Assembly: GCF_012275575.1 (NCBI RefSeq) | Contig: NZ_NPIH01000238.1 | Location: forward strand, 17,611 to 81,610 | Origin: Paraburkholderia sp. SG-MS1 | GTDB taxonomy: Bacteria > Pseudomonadota > Gammaproteobacteria > Burkholderiales > Burkholderiaceae | Length of the DNA: 64,000 bases | Reading direction: 5' to 3' | Shown: piece by piece, positions 9,594 to 18,911 of the stretch | Layout: each line of letters opens with the position of its first letter | Numbering within the stretch: position 1 is the first letter of the stretch | Position numbers and translations under genes: made by a program | Notes under the pieces: generated by a model | What the model was told of the DNA's origin: nothing | Databases searched by the model: none | Seen by the model: only the letters and a program-made list of their open reading frames with translations

Positions 9594-10592
9594 TTAGTTC
9601 GACGCGAGGCCCATCTTCTGGCGCACATCGGCGACGTTCTCACGCGTGGCCAGCATGCCGGTCGTCAGCGTGAGCAGCGGCGGTTCCTTGCCTTGCGTGA
9701 TCCAGTCGTACATCAGCGTCGAGGTTTCTTCACCGTGGCGCTTCGGGCTGATGATGACCGTGCCGTAGAAGCCCGTCGGTGTCGGCTTCTTGAACTCGTT
9801 CAACGCCGAGTCCGAACCGCCGATGCCGATACCGATCATGTTGTCCGCCTTGAAGCCGCGGCCTTCCGCTGCGCGCACCGCGCCGAGCACGCCTTCGTCG
9901 TTCAGCGCGTAAGCGACCCAGTGCTTGAACTGCGGGTTCTTCGTCAGGGCGATGTTGGCGGCGTTGAACGCGTTTTCCGTGTCCGTCTTCGCCTGCGGCG
10001 CGGCGATCACGTTCGCCTTCGGGAAGCCGGCGGCCACCAGTGCGTCGGTCGCGCCGCTGGTGCGGTCATGCGCGGTCGGCAGCTGTTCGTAGGTCACGTC
10101 GATCGCGCCCACGTCCTTCATGTCCCAGCCGCGCTTCTTGATTTCGGCCGCGAGACCGTCGCCGACCTGCTTGCCGATGTTGTACGCCGAGATGCCCATA
10201 TGCGGCACCGAAGCGATCGGCTTGCCCGCGCCGTCGACGAGGCGGTCGTCCACCGTCATCATCTTCAGCTTGTCGGCCTTCGCCTTCGCGACGATGCCCG
10301 GTCCGAGCTTGACGTCGGGCGTGCAGATCACGAAGCCTTGCGCCTTCTGTGCCGACAGGTTGTCGATCGCGCTCATCACCTTCTCGCCCGACGGCGCGCC
10401 GATCTTCACGAGCGTGAAGCCCTTTTCCTTCGCAGCGATTTCGGCGAACTTCCATTCGTCCTGGAACCACGGCTCTTCCGGCTGCTTCACGAGGAAGCCG
10501 ATCTTGACCGGATCGGCCGCCTGCGCGACCGGTGCGTTGAAGAGCACACCCGTCGCCGCTGCTGCCAGCGTGAGGAAAATTCTACGTTTCAT
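9594..10592 (-). CDS. araF: Periplasmic sugar-binding protein, AraF type
   Basis: High-affinity solute-binding protein of the importer. The 332-residue product begins with a signal peptide (MKRRIFLTLAAAATG, cleavage expected near VAQAADP). The mature part starts VKIGFLVKQPEEPWFQDEW and follows the AraF pattern, with ICTPDVKLGPGIVAKAK, MTVDDRLVDG and IGIGIGGSDSALNEF. The ATG at 10592 has AGGAGA upstream. It lies 144 bases after the second dehydrogenase gene and upstream of araG, with a long hairpin after its stop. Arabinose is the typical ligand; close relatives also bind galactose or fucose. Confidence 0.9.
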   Translation of the reverse strand: MKRRIFLTLAAAATGVLFNAPVAQAADPVKIGFLVKQPEEPWFQDEWKFAEIAAKEKGFTLVKIGAPSGEKVMSAIDNLSAQKAQGFVICTPDVKLGPGIVAKAKADKLKMMTVDDRLVDGAGKPIASVPHMGISAYNIGKQVGDGLAAEIKKRGWDMKDVGAIDVTYEQLPTAHDRTSGATDALVAAGFPKANVIAAPQAKTDTENAFNAANIALTKNPQFKHWVAYALNDEGVLGAVRAAEGRGFKADNMIGIGIGGSDSALNEFKKPTPTGFYGTVIISPKRHGEETSTLMYDWITQGKEPPLLTLTTGMLATRENVADVRQKMGLASN

Positions 10593-10736
10593 AATGCGTG
10601 TCTCCTGACTAATTGATAACGAGAAGGTAAGCGGCCGCGTCTTCTTGTACCGGTGATGACACACGCGGCCAGCGCGTCGTCCGGTGTACTTTTGCGCCCC
10701 TGCGCAAACCTGCGTACTGCAAAAATCCGTCGTGAA

Positions 10737-11513
10737 TCAGTCGTGATACAGCGCCGAGCGGCCGCCATCCACGGTAATGCAACTGGCGTTGATGAACGGC
10801 GCTTCATCCGAGGCCAGGAACACCGCCGTCATCGCCACTTCTTCCGGGCGGCCGATGCGCTTCATCGGCTGCAGGTCGAGCGTCGCCTGCTGCGCGGCGG
10901 CCGGATCGGGCTGTTCGTTCCACCAGTCGTGCGTCAATTGCGTTTCGATGTAACCCGGCGCGATCGCATTCACGCGTACGTTGCGCGGCGCGTATTCGAT
11001 GCCGAGCGCGCGCGTCAGGCCGATCACGCCGTGCTTGGCCACCGGGTACGGAAAGCAGCCCGGAATGATCTTGAATGCATGGGTCGACGCGATATTCACG
11101 ATGCTGCCCGTGCCGCGTTCGACCATGCCCGGCAACACCGCGCGGCAACCGTTCCACACGCCGTCGAGATCGACCGCAAAGCAGCGCCGCCAGTCGTCGT
11201 CGGTCATGGTGAGCGGATCGCAGAACACGTTGATGCCTGCGTTGTTCACCAGCACGTCCACCGCGCCGAATGCCTGCTCCGCCTCGGACACCGCCTGCTG
11301 AACCGACGCGGACTGCGTCACGTCCGTGCGCACCGCGAGCACGCGCGCGCCGGTTTGCGCCTTGATGTGCGCCGCCGTTTGCTGCGCGGTGTCGATATCC
11401 AGTTCCGCGAGCACGACCGACGCGCCCTCACGCGCGAACGCGAGTGCGATCGCCGCGCCGATGCCACGTCCGGCGCCCGTCACCAGGGCAGCTTTGCCGG
11501 CGAGCCGTTTCAT
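10737..11513 (-). CDS. Short-chain dehydrogenase of the sugar cluster
   Basis: A 258-residue SDR. Visible blocks are TGAGRGIG (cofactor loop), VNNAGIN, VNIASTHAFKIIPG with the catalytic serine, YPVAKHGVIGLTRALG with YxxxK, and the C-terminal INASCITVDGGRSALYHD. VVLAELDID with an acidic residue after strand 2 suggests NAD. Its ATG overlaps the dgoA stop (ATGA), so it is coupled to the KDPGal aldolase and kinase genes. A role as galactose or other aldose 1-dehydrogenase, or as dehydrogenase of a deoxy-keto acid, is possible. With the other SDR at 5.9 kb the cluster has two dehydrogenases, perhaps for two sugars. Confidence 0.78.
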   Translation of the reverse strand: MKRLAGKAALVTGAGRGIGAAIALAFAREGASVVLAELDIDTAQQTAAHIKAQTGARVLAVRTDVTQSASVQQAVSEAEQAFGAVDVLVNNAGINVFCDPLTMTDDDWRRCFAVDLDGVWNGCRAVLPGMVERGTGSIVNIASTHAFKIIPGCFPYPVAKHGVIGLTRALGIEYAPRNVRVNAIAPGYIETQLTHDWWNEQPDPAAAQQATLDLQPMKRIGRPEEVAMTAVFLASDEAPFINASCITVDGGRSALYHD

Positions 11514-12190
11514 TTCTTCGCGCCCGCGCGGGCGATGCGCAAGCCGTTGATGAATGCCTTCGCATGCGAGGCGGTCACGGCGGCGCTCTGACCCGGCTTG
11601 TACAACGCCGAGCCGAGGCCGAAGCCGTTCGCACCGGCGCTCAGGAACGGCCCCATGTTGTCCGGCGTGATGCCGCCGACCGGCACCAGCGGCACCTGCG
11701 CGGCGATCACCGCGCGCCATGCCTTCACGACCTGGCAGCCGAGCTGTTCGGCGGGGAACATCTTGAGCACGTCCGCGCCGTTCTTCAGCGCGATGAACGC
11801 TTCGGTCGGCGTGGCGACGCCCGGCGCACAGGCAAGGCCCTGCGCTTTCGCGGCGACGACGACTTCGGGATCGCTATGCGGCATCACGATCAGTTCGCCG
11901 CCCGCCGACTTCACGTCGTTGACGAAACTCGAATGCAGCACCGTGCCCGCGCCGACGATCGCATCCGCCGGCAACACCTTGCGGATCGCGGCGATGCTGT
12001 CGAACGGCTGCGGCGAATTCAACGGCACTTCGACGATGCGAAAGCCCGCTTCGTACAGCGCCTGACCGTGATCGGCCGCGTCGGCGGGGGTCACGCCGCG
12101 CATGATCGCGATCAGCGGACACACTTCGAACGCCGCGATCAGGCCCGCGTGCGGCATGTACGGTGCGGGCAGATTGATGTGAGGTTGCAT
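11510..12190 (-). CDS. dgoA: 2-dehydro-3-deoxy-6-phosphogalactonate aldolase
   Basis: Class I aldolase splitting 2-keto-3-deoxy-6-phosphogalactonate into pyruvate and glyceraldehyde 3-phosphate, the last step of the DeLey-Doudoroff galactose pathway. The 226-residue protein has the KDPG/KDPGal fold markers PLIAIMRGVTPADA, IVEVPLNSPQPFDSI, VGAGTVL and the Schiff-base lysine block DVLKMFPAEQLG. The ATG at 12190 has AGGA nine bases upstream; a GTG nine codons earlier is less likely. The neighbours dgoK and the SDR fit the pathway. KDPG specificity cannot be excluded, but kinase context favours KDPGal. Confidence 0.9.
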   Translation of the reverse strand: MQPHINLPAPYMPHAGLIAAFEVCPLIAIMRGVTPADAADHGQALYEAGFRIVEVPLNSPQPFDSIAAIRKVLPADAIVGAGTVLHSSFVNDVKSAGGELIVMPHSDPEVVVAAKAQGLACAPGVATPTEAFIALKNGADVLKMFPAEQLGCQVVKAWRAVIAAQVPLVPVGGITPDNMGPFLSAGANGFGLGSALYKPGQSAAVTASHAKAFINGLRIARAGAKK

Positions 12191-12238
12191 GTCGGTTCCT
12201 TGTTTCGTGAGCGGCACGAAGATGACCTGGCGCGCGGC

Positions 12239-13297
12239 TTAGTCGGCGCGCGCCGCGTGAGCGGCCGGATTGACGAGCCCCGCCTGCGAGGCGACGCGCC
12301 ACAGGCCACGCTCGGTGGCCTGCTTCACCAATTCCGCCTGGGTGCAGCCGAATTGCGCGAGTGCAAGTCGATAGCGCTCGCACAGCGCTTCATTGCCGAT
12401 CAGGCGCAGGCTCTGTGCGGCGAGCGAGCTCTGCTGTTGCGTCAGCACGGCGTCGAGGCCGGCCAGTTCGTGGCCGATCAGCAGGCCCGACAGATAGTCG
12501 GGCTGCTCGTCGCGCGCGAGTTGTCCGGTGAGGCCGAGCGTGCGGGCGCTGAATACCGTCGCGAGCATGCCCGCCTGTCCCTTTTCACGCGCAATGCTCA
12601 CGCCATGAAGGAATGCTTCGGTATCCGGACGATCGGGCGTGACCATGGTGCGGCCGAGAATCGTATGCTCGCGCAGTGCCGCGAACACTTCGCCCGTCAT
12701 GAAGGTATGAAACCGTTCGATGCGGCCTGCCTGCACGACCGCCCATTTCGCGTGGGTGCCCGGCAAGCCGATCAGCGCGCGCTGGCCGTAGTCCACGGCG
12801 TTCGCGTCCTCGCTGAGCGCGCCGAAAATCTGCGTTTCTTCGCCTCGCATCACGTTGGGCAGTTCGCCGCGTTGCAGGATGCCCGGCACGATGTGCAGCG
12901 TCGCGCCGCATGCCGCCTGCACGCGAACGAGGCCGCTCACGAGCGCATCGGGGCTCGCCGGTGCGTCGACGTACGGCGCCTCCAGCCAGCCCTGCGCGCT
13001 GCCGACCATCCCCGCCGCGATCACCGGGACGCCGCGCGCCGCGTCGAGCCAGGCGCCGCACACGTCGTCGAAAGCGGCGTCGAAACCGCCCTGTTCCGCG
13101 CTGCGCGGCAGATTCATGATGCCGGCCGGCGACGCGCGCGTCGCCAGCACCTGGCCGTCGACGTCGTACAGATAGGCGCGCAACGAGGTCGTGCCCCAGT
13201 CGAGCGCGATCAGCGCGGCATTCGCGAAGCCGGCGTCGGCGGCGACATCCGTGGCCGGGTGGCTGCCTGCCGGTGTGAGAGAACCCGCCTGTGTCAT
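12239..13297 (-). CDS. dgoK: 2-dehydro-3-deoxygalactonokinase
   Basis: DgoK phosphorylates 2-keto-3-deoxygalactonate with ATP to give the substrate of DgoA. The 352-residue protein has the family opening LIALDWGTTSLRAYLYDVDG (nucleotide-binding acidic residue), ASPAGIMNLP, VIAAGMVGSAQGWLEAPY, ALIGLPGTHAKWAVVQAGRI and FMTGEVFAALREHTILG. Its ATG overlaps the TGA of iclR (ATGA). An upstream Met in the frame would deepen the overlap and is not favoured. It is followed by dgoA after 48 bases. Confidence 0.93.
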   Translation of the reverse strand: MTQAGSLTPAGSHPATDVAADAGFANAALIALDWGTTSLRAYLYDVDGQVLATRASPAGIMNLPRSAEQGGFDAAFDDVCGAWLDAARGVPVIAAGMVGSAQGWLEAPYVDAPASPDALVSGLVRVQAACGATLHIVPGILQRGELPNVMRGEETQIFGALSEDANAVDYGQRALIGLPGTHAKWAVVQAGRIERFHTFMTGEVFAALREHTILGRTMVTPDRPDTEAFLHGVSIAREKGQAGMLATVFSARTLGLTGQLARDEQPDYLSGLLIGHELAGLDAVLTQQQSSLAAQSLRLIGNEALCERYRLALAQFGCTQAELVKQATERGLWRVASQAGLVNPAAHAARAD

Positions 13298-14247
13298 CGT
13301 TTGATCCTGCGGGTTGTCGGTTGCGGCGCGCGCCAACCGAGTTCTTCCGAGATCGCGCGCGCTTCGCGCTGCACGACCGGAATCAGTTCGTCCATGCGCT
13401 CGAGCGGCATGTACGGAATCGTGCTCGCCACCGACAACGCCGCCACCACCGCGCCCGACGCATCACGCACCGGGGCCGCGACGCAGCGGATCGCCGCTTC
13501 GTTTTCTTCGAGGTCGAAGGTGTAGCCGCCGGCTGCGTAACTGGTCATGCGCTGCATGAAGGTCGGCGCATCAGGGCGGTTGTCCGGCTTGAACGTGACG
13601 CCAGCGAGCGCGCGGCGCGACGCGTCGAACAGCGTCTGCCAGACGTCCGGCGTGAGGTCGAGCATCATCGCCTTGCCGATCCCCGTCGACGCGAGCGGCA
13701 TCCTGTGCCCGACGCGCGAACGCATTTCGAGGCCGCGGGTGCCGGGAATCTTGTCGATGTACAGCACGTCGTCGCCGTCGCGCACGCCGAGGTGAATCGT
13801 GTCGAGCGTCTGTTCCGCGAGCGATTCGAGATGCGGGCGCGCGACCGCGGTGAGCGGCATCTGTTCGAGCGCGATGGTGCCAAGTTCGATCAGCTTCGGG
13901 CCGAGCAGATAGCCGCCTTGCACCTGCCTCAGATAGCGCGCCTGCACGAGGCTGCTCACCAGCCGGTGCGTGGTGCTGCGGGTCGTGCCGAGTGCGGCGC
14001 CGAAGGTGCGCAGATCGCGCACGCCGGCGGCGGCGGCTTCGAGGATCGCGAGGCCGCGCAACAGCGTCTGCGTGCCGGCCTGTTGCGGCGTGATGTCGAG
14101 CAGCGTGCTGGGCACGGCGATTCCGTTGGCGCCAGCCGGTTGAACGCCGGGGCGCGCCTTGGCGGCGGTGGCCGGGCGCGGCGCGGCGTTGTTTGCGTGA
14201 TCGGCTTCGGACGCGCTTGCGGCGTGAGCAGGCATCGCTTTGTTCAT
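13294..14247 (-). CDS. IclR-family transcriptional regulator of the sugar cluster
   Basis: A 317-residue regulator. After a low-complexity N-terminal stretch of about 50 residues comes the winged helix-turn-helix LLRGLAILEAAAAG to YLRQVQGGYLLG, with RSTTHRLVSSL as the recognition helix. The C-terminal IclR effector domain includes LHLGVRDGDDVLYIDKIPG and GGYTFDLEENEAAIRCVAAPV. As first gene of the minus-strand cluster and overlapping dgoK by 4 bases, it probably controls its own operon in response to a sugar acid. A palindrome and candidate promoter lie upstream. Confidence 0.9.
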   Translation of the reverse strand: MNKAMPAHAASASEADHANNAAPRPATAAKARPGVQPAGANGIAVPSTLLDITPQQAGTQTLLRGLAILEAAAAGVRDLRTFGAALGTTRSTTHRLVSSLVQARYLRQVQGGYLLGPKLIELGTIALEQMPLTAVARPHLESLAEQTLDTIHLGVRDGDDVLYIDKIPGTRGLEMRSRVGHRMPLASTGIGKAMMLDLTPDVWQTLFDASRRALAGVTFKPDNRPDAPTFMQRMTSYAAGGYTFDLEENEAAIRCVAAPVRDASGAVVAALSVASTIPYMPLERMDELIPVVQREARAISEELGWRAPQPTTRRIKR

Positions 14248-14444
14248 GGCGATTGGCTTTGAGTGGTGTGTGCGCTTACAGCGCGGAGCCGGAGGAGAAG
14301 CCTTGAGTGCGCGCGAAGTGGCGGGCGCAGAGGTGCTGCCTCGTGATGTCGGGCATGGTTTGGCCTTGTCTCCAGTTTTTTTGCTGTCGCTTTCGCGCGG
14401 CCGGATGGATGGGCTTTCCGACTCACGTTTGCATGTTGGGTTGG

Positions 14445-14493
14445 ATTGTAGGACCGTTTTTGAGAAATCTCCAATATGTGAATGTCGAATTCA
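14445..14493 (-). promoter_or_regulatory. Candidate promoter and operator of the IclR-dgoKA-ara operon
   Basis: On the minus strand TTGGAG (14474-14469) and TACAAT (14450-14445) are 18 bases apart and read toward iclR. Directly upstream, 14479-14493 holds TGAAT-GTCGA-ATTCA, an inverted repeat suited to a dimeric regulator. The stretch 14248-14683 otherwise contains no gene I can support. Confidence 0.45.
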
Positions 14494-14633
14494 GATAATG
14501 GGATTGAACATGTTTAGATCTGGATCGGATCGTGAGAAGGTTAGTGTTACCGACGTTCGGGTAGCGGCGTGAAGCGCGCCGGGGGCCGGTGGCAGCGTTT
14601 CACAGGAGTGTCGCGCCGGTTTCGCCGCGCATG

Positions 14634-14660
14634 AAAAAAGCCCGCGACGGCGGGCTTTTC
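14634..14660 (-). terminator. Rho-independent terminator of the tcu operon
   Basis: Minus strand GCCCGC-CGTC-GCGGGC is followed by TTTTTT, 24 bases after the stop of the MFS gene. The plus strand also ends in TTTT, so it may act in both directions. Confidence 0.8.
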
Positions 14661-14683
14661 CCTAGGCAGAATTGTCACCAGAG

Positions 14684-15997
14684 CTACGTCGCAAACCGCT
14701 TCGCCACCCCGCTGCGACGATAGAGAACCAACGTCGCGACCAGCCCGCACACGGCGGCCAAGCTCAGCCAGTAACCCGGTGCCGCCCGGTCGCCCGTCAC
14801 CTGGATGAGGTAGGTCGACACCGCTGGCGTAAAGCCGCCAAAGATCGCCGTGGCGAGGCTGAATGCGAGCGAAAAACCGGCCACGCGCACGTTCTCCGGC
14901 ATCACTTCGGTGAGCGCGGCCACCATCGCGCCGTTGTACATGCCGAAGAAGAACGAGAACCACAGCAGCACGATCAGCATGCGGCCGACACTCGGCGACG
15001 ACGCCAGCCACCACAGCGCCGGATACGCAGTCAGGATCGCCAGCACGGTAATCGCGATCAGGATGGGCCGGCGTCCGATGCGATCCGATAGCGCGCCACC
15101 AACCGGCAACCAGATGAAATTGCCGATGCCGACGCACAGCGTCACGATCAGACTGTCGGCAGTCGAGAGCTTCAGCACGGTCTTGCCGAAGGTCGGTGTG
15201 TAGACGGTGATCAGATAGAACGTCGTGGTGGTCATCGCGACCAGCAGCATGCCCGCGAACACGACCTGCCAGTTCTGCAACAGCGTGCCGAACACCTCGC
15301 GCGCGCTGGGACGATGCCGCTGCGCCTTGAACGCCTCCGTCTCTTCCAGCGAGCGGCGCAACGCGAAAAGCAGCGGCACGATCGCGCAGCCGATGAAGAA
15401 CGGAATGCGCCATCCCCACGCGCCGATCGTCTCGGCGCTCATCCAGTGATTGAGGCCGTAGCCGAGCGCCGCCGCGATCACGATCGCGACCTGCTGGCTC
15501 GCCGACTGCCAGCTCGTATAGAAACCTTTATGACCCGGCGTCGCGATCTCGGCGAGATAGACCGACACGCCACCCAGTTCGGCGCCCGCGGAAAAGCCCT
15601 GCAATAGCCGCCCGAGCAGCACGAGGGCCGGCGCCAGCAGACCGATCGACGTGAAGCCCGGCACGCAGCCGATCAGTATCGTGCCGCTCGCCATGATCGA
15701 CAGCGTCACGATCAAGCCCTTGCGACGCCCCACCTGGTCGATGTACGCGCCGAGGAAAATCGCGCCGAGCGGCCGCATCAGGAACCCCGCGCCGAACACG
15801 GCGAAGGTGAGCATTAGCGACGCGAATTCGCTGCTCGTCGGGAAGAACACCTTCGAAATGTAAGGCGCGTAAAAGCCGAACAGAAAGAAGTCGAATTGTT
15901 CGAGAAAGTTGCCGCTGGTCACGCGCAGTACCGCGCCGACTTTCGACACGCGGGACGTGGCCGCGCTTGTCTCGATCGTATTTGTGGGGTTCATCAT
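14684..15997 (-). CDS. tcuC: MFS citrate/tricarballylate:proton symporter, TcuC type
   Basis: Twelve-helix major facilitator of the metabolite:H+ symporter class, 437 residues. Evidence is [20 protein letters not shown] in helix 1, the [21 protein letters not shown] loop between helices 2 and 3, [24 protein letters not shown] in helix 4, and the cytoplasmic loop [10 protein letters not shown], all typical of CitA/TcuC. The start at 15997 has GGAG six bases upstream; an ATG four codons earlier exists. It lies 59 bases after tcuB and closes the tcuA-tcuB-tcuC order known for tricarballylate use. Citrate is an alternative substrate. Confidence 0.87.
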   Translation of the reverse strand: MMNPTNTIETSAATSRVSKVGAVLRVTSGNFLEQFDFFLFGFYAPYISKVFFPTSSEFASLMLTFAVFGAGFLMRPLGAIFLGAYIDQVGRRKGLIVTLSIMASGTILIGCVPGFTSIGLLAPALVLLGRLLQGFSAGAELGGVSVYLAEIATPGHKGFYTSWQSASQQVAIVIAAALGYGLNHWMSAETIGAWGWRIPFFIGCAIVPLLFALRRSLEETEAFKAQRHRPSAREVFGTLLQNWQVVFAGMLLVAMTTTTFYLITVYTPTFGKTVLKLSTADSLIVTLCVGIGNFIWLPVGGALSDRIGRRPILIAITVLAILTAYPALWWLASSPSVGRMLIVLLWFSFFFGMYNGAMVAALTEVMPENVRVAGFSLAFSLATAIFGGFTPAVSTYLIQVTGDRAAPGYWLSLAAVCGLVATLVLYRRSGVAKRFAT

Positions 15998-16056
15998 CGG
16001 GGTCTCCATTGTTCTGTTTTGCGATGCCGGCGACGCTTCACGCTTCAGGCTTGGCC

Positions 16057-17280
16057 TCAGTCGGCGCCGGCTTGCAGGCCGCTAGCGCGGCGTTTTTCAA
16101 TCGCGGACTTGAGGAGCGCGGCGCTGCGATATATGCCGTGCGCGAACTTGCCGTACGGCAGCGTCGCGAACAGCGCCATCACCACACCGAGGTGCGACGC
16201 AAGCAACGCGGGCATGGCGGACGTGTCGCGGCCTGTCAGAAGCGCGAGGCCGCTGGCGCTCGTCAGCATCAGCAAGGCGATGAAACCGCGATCCATCGGA
16301 CGCTGTTTCGCGTCGCCGCGCGCGGGATCGCGCCGCAGGTTGAGCCACAGCAGACCGGCCGGCCCGATCAGCAGACCGACGCCGCCCAACGAGCCCAGCA
16401 CGACCGGCAGGCTCAGCATCGGATAAGGCGCCTCCTCGCCCAACACGTAGTGATACAGCGTCGCCACGACGGTCGCGGCGAAGCACAGCATGAAGCCGTA
16501 GAACGTGAAGTGATGAAAGCGCCGGCGCGCGAGCGTGAAGCGGTCGTCCGCTTCGTTGCAACCGTCGCCGTGTCCGCCGTCGAGATAGGTGAGTCCGAGC
16601 ACGTTGCGCGTCGCTTCGACGATCGCCGGTGCCGAGGCCGCACCCGCCGACACGTCGCGCCAGAACCGCGTCACGCCGATACCCAGCGCGAGCGCCGCGA
16701 AGCCGAACACCGCGCCGAAGATCAGCGCGAGCAGATTGTGCGGGAAGACCGTGTAGAAGCTCGACGCCCGCGCGCCCGGACGGTAGTCGAGCAGCGAACC
16801 CGACAGCGCGGTGCCGAGTATCAGGAACAGCGCGAGCCCGGCGGCCAGCGCGAGCGAGACGGTCAGGCCATTGCGTTTGTACAGGGCGCCCATCACGGGC
16901 GGCCACGCGTACTCGGTATAGGTTTCGAGCCGCACTTTCGCCATCGCCTGCGGGACGTTCACCGCGAATTCGTGCGGCGGTGCGTACTGGCACGCGTGAT
17001 AGCACGCGCCGCAGTTGTGGCACAGGTTCGCCAGGTAATTGACGTCGGCCTTGCCGAATTCGAGGCGGCGTGTCATCGCCGGGAATACCGCACAAAAACC
17101 TTCGCAATAGCGGCACGCGTTGCATATCTGCATTTGCCGCGCGACTTCGGTTTCGTTATCGGTCAGCGGCACGATCCGGATGACTCGCGACTGCGGATCA
17201 CGCTCGACGGAGTGATCGGCGCGGCCGGGCGAGTCGGCCAATTGCTGCGCTTCACGCGCCAGCGCTTCAATTTTCTGCAC
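16057..17280 (-). CDS. tcuB: TcuB electron-transfer protein for tricarballylate/citrate utilisation
   Basis: TcuB passes electrons from the reduced flavin of TcuA to the membrane quinone pool. The 407-residue protein has two ferredoxin-like cysteine clusters, [11 protein letters not shown] near residue 55 and [13 protein letters not shown] near residue 85, followed by about six hydrophobic segments (for example [17 protein letters not shown] and [20 protein letters not shown]) with histidines that could bind heme. The start is a GTG at 17280 with GGAG upstream; it overlaps the end of tcuA by 14 bases. The larger open frame reads further upstream only as a shadow of tcuA. Confidence 0.9.
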   Translation of the reverse strand: MQKIEALAREAQQLADSPGRADHSVERDPQSRVIRIVPLTDNETEVARQMQICNACRYCEGFCAVFPAMTRRLEFGKADVNYLANLCHNCGACYHACQYAPPHEFAVNVPQAMAKVRLETYTEYAWPPVMGALYKRNGLTVSLALAAGLALFLILGTALSGSLLDYRPGARASSFYTVFPHNLLALIFGAVFGFAALALGIGVTRFWRDVSAGAASAPAIVEATRNVLGLTYLDGGHGDGCNEADDRFTLARRRFHHFTFYGFMLCFAATVVATLYHYVLGEEAPYPMLSLPVVLGSLGGVGLLIGPAGLLWLNLRRDPARGDAKQRPMDRGFIALLMLTSASGLALLTGRDTSAMPALLASHLGVVMALFATLPYGKFAHGIYRSAALLKSAIEKRRASGLQAGAD

Positions 17281-18733
17281 GGAAAACTCCCGATGATTGG
17301 CGTGCGCTTCGAGCCGCGTGTCCAGCGTGTCCCGCGTGTCCCGCATGCGCAGCCGCCTGGGCGGCCTGCGCCGCCTCGGTGCCGGCGATACGCCCGAACG
17401 CCGTGCCGATCGACATGCCGACCCCTGCCGTATAGCCCTTGCCGAGCACATTGCCGGCCATCATCTCGCCCGCGACGAACAGGTTCTCGCTCGGCTGGCC
17501 GCCAAAATGCACCTGAGCCCGATCGTTGACCTTGAGCCCCAGGTAAGTGAACGTGATGCCGGGCTTGAGCGCATAGCCGTAGAACGGCGGCGTGTCGATC
17601 GGCCGGGCCCAGTGGGTCTTCGGTGGGACGAGCCGCTCGGTGTGGCAGTCGTCGAGCGCGGTGTGGTCAAACGTGCCGCCCCGGCAGGCGTCGTTGTACG
17701 CGGTGATGGTCCGCACGAACGCCGCTTCCGGCAGACCGAACTGGCGCGCCAGTCCGGCCAGCGTGTCGGATTTCTCACCGGGAAACACCGGCGGCATGAA
17801 ACGGCCGATTGCCTTGGCGTCGATGATCGAATAGCCGGTCTGCCCTGGCTGCTGCGCAACGAGGCGTCCCCAGATCGCGTAACGTTTGGGCCAGAAGTCC
17901 TCGCCCTCGTCATAGAACCGCTCAGCGTCACGATTGACCACCACGCCCAGCGACACGCAGTCGATCCGCGTGCAGATGCCGCCGTCGTAGAGCGGCGCGC
18001 GCGCGTCGATCGCGACGCAATGCGATTGCGACGGATCGCCGATCGAATCCGCGCCCGCGTCGATCATGTGCTTGAGCAACACGCCCTTGTTAAAGCGCGT
18101 GCCGCGAATCAGGAAGTTATCAGCGGGCCATTCGCCGCGCTCATTCTGGCCCCACGCTTCTCTAAGCCACTCGCGATTGGACTCGAAGCCGCCCGCCGCC
18201 AGCACGCAGGCACGTGCCTCGAAACGACGGCTGCCACTACACGCCGCGACGAAGCGGCCATCATCGAGTTCGATCGCATCGACTGGCGTGTCGTAGAGAA
18301 CCCGCACGCCGAGCGCTTCGGCACTGCGGTAATACGCGTTGACGAGCGCCTTGCCGCCGCCCATGAAAAACGCGTTGGTGCGCGCGACGTGCAGCGCACC
18401 GGACAGCGGCGGCTGAAACCGCACACCGTGTTTGCGCATCCACGGACGGCAAGTTGCGGACGCGCGAATCACGAGACGCGCGAGGTGCTCGTTCGTGATG
18501 CCGCCCGTCACCTTCAGCAGATCGCGCCAGTATTCTTCTTCCGGATACGCTTCGACGAGCACGTCTTGCGGTGCATCGTGCATGCAGCGCAGATTGCGGG
18601 TGTGTTGTGAGTTGCCGCCCCGCCACTCGCGCGGGGCCGATTCGAGAAGGAGGACTGACGCGCCCGCTTCGCGCGCCATCAGCGCGGCGCACAGCGCGGC
18701 ATTGCCTCCTCCGATCACGAGTACATCGACCAT
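17267..18733 (-). CDS. tcuA: FAD-dependent tricarballylate dehydrogenase
   Basis: TcuA oxidises tricarballylate to cis-aconitate with FAD. The 488-residue flavoprotein starts with the dinucleotide-binding [21 protein letters not shown], then [26 protein letters not shown], and near the end [34 protein letters not shown], the FAD site of the fumarate reductase/succinate dehydrogenase family. The C terminus carries a low-complexity tail with tandem HAG ([12 protein letters not shown]) that is not part of the domain. It is the first gene of the operon, 178 bases after the LysR gene. Confidence 0.9.
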   Translation of the reverse strand: MVDVLVIGGGNAALCAALMAREAGASVLLLESAPREWRGGNSQHTRNLRCMHDAPQDVLVEAYPEEEYWRDLLKVTGGITNEHLARLVIRASATCRPWMRKHGVRFQPPLSGALHVARTNAFFMGGGKALVNAYYRSAEALGVRVLYDTPVDAIELDDGRFVAACSGSRRFEARACVLAAGGFESNREWLREAWGQNERGEWPADNFLIRGTRFNKGVLLKHMIDAGADSIGDPSQSHCVAIDARAPLYDGGICTRIDCVSLGVVVNRDAERFYDEGEDFWPKRYAIWGRLVAQQPGQTGYSIIDAKAIGRFMPPVFPGEKSDTLAGLARQFGLPEAAFVRTITAYNDACRGGTFDHTALDDCHTERLVPPKTHWARPIDTPPFYGYALKPGITFTYLGLKVNDRAQVHFGGQPSENLFVAGEMMAGNVLGKGYTAGVGMSIGTAFGRIAGTEAAQAAQAAAHAGHAGHAGHAARSARQSSGVFRAEN

Positions 18734-18911
18734 CTAGCTTGCCTCCTGTCGACCGGAGTTGGCGCTGTGGCTGTCGGCCATCCAGCGCGCTGACGCCGAT
18801 CCCATGCAACGTAATTGCTTCGAGGCGAACTGTAGTCAGCGGCGGCAAACGCCGCCATCAGCAAACGGGCTAGAGGTCTTCAGCTTTCGTGAACGGGCGG
18901 CCTTGATCGAG

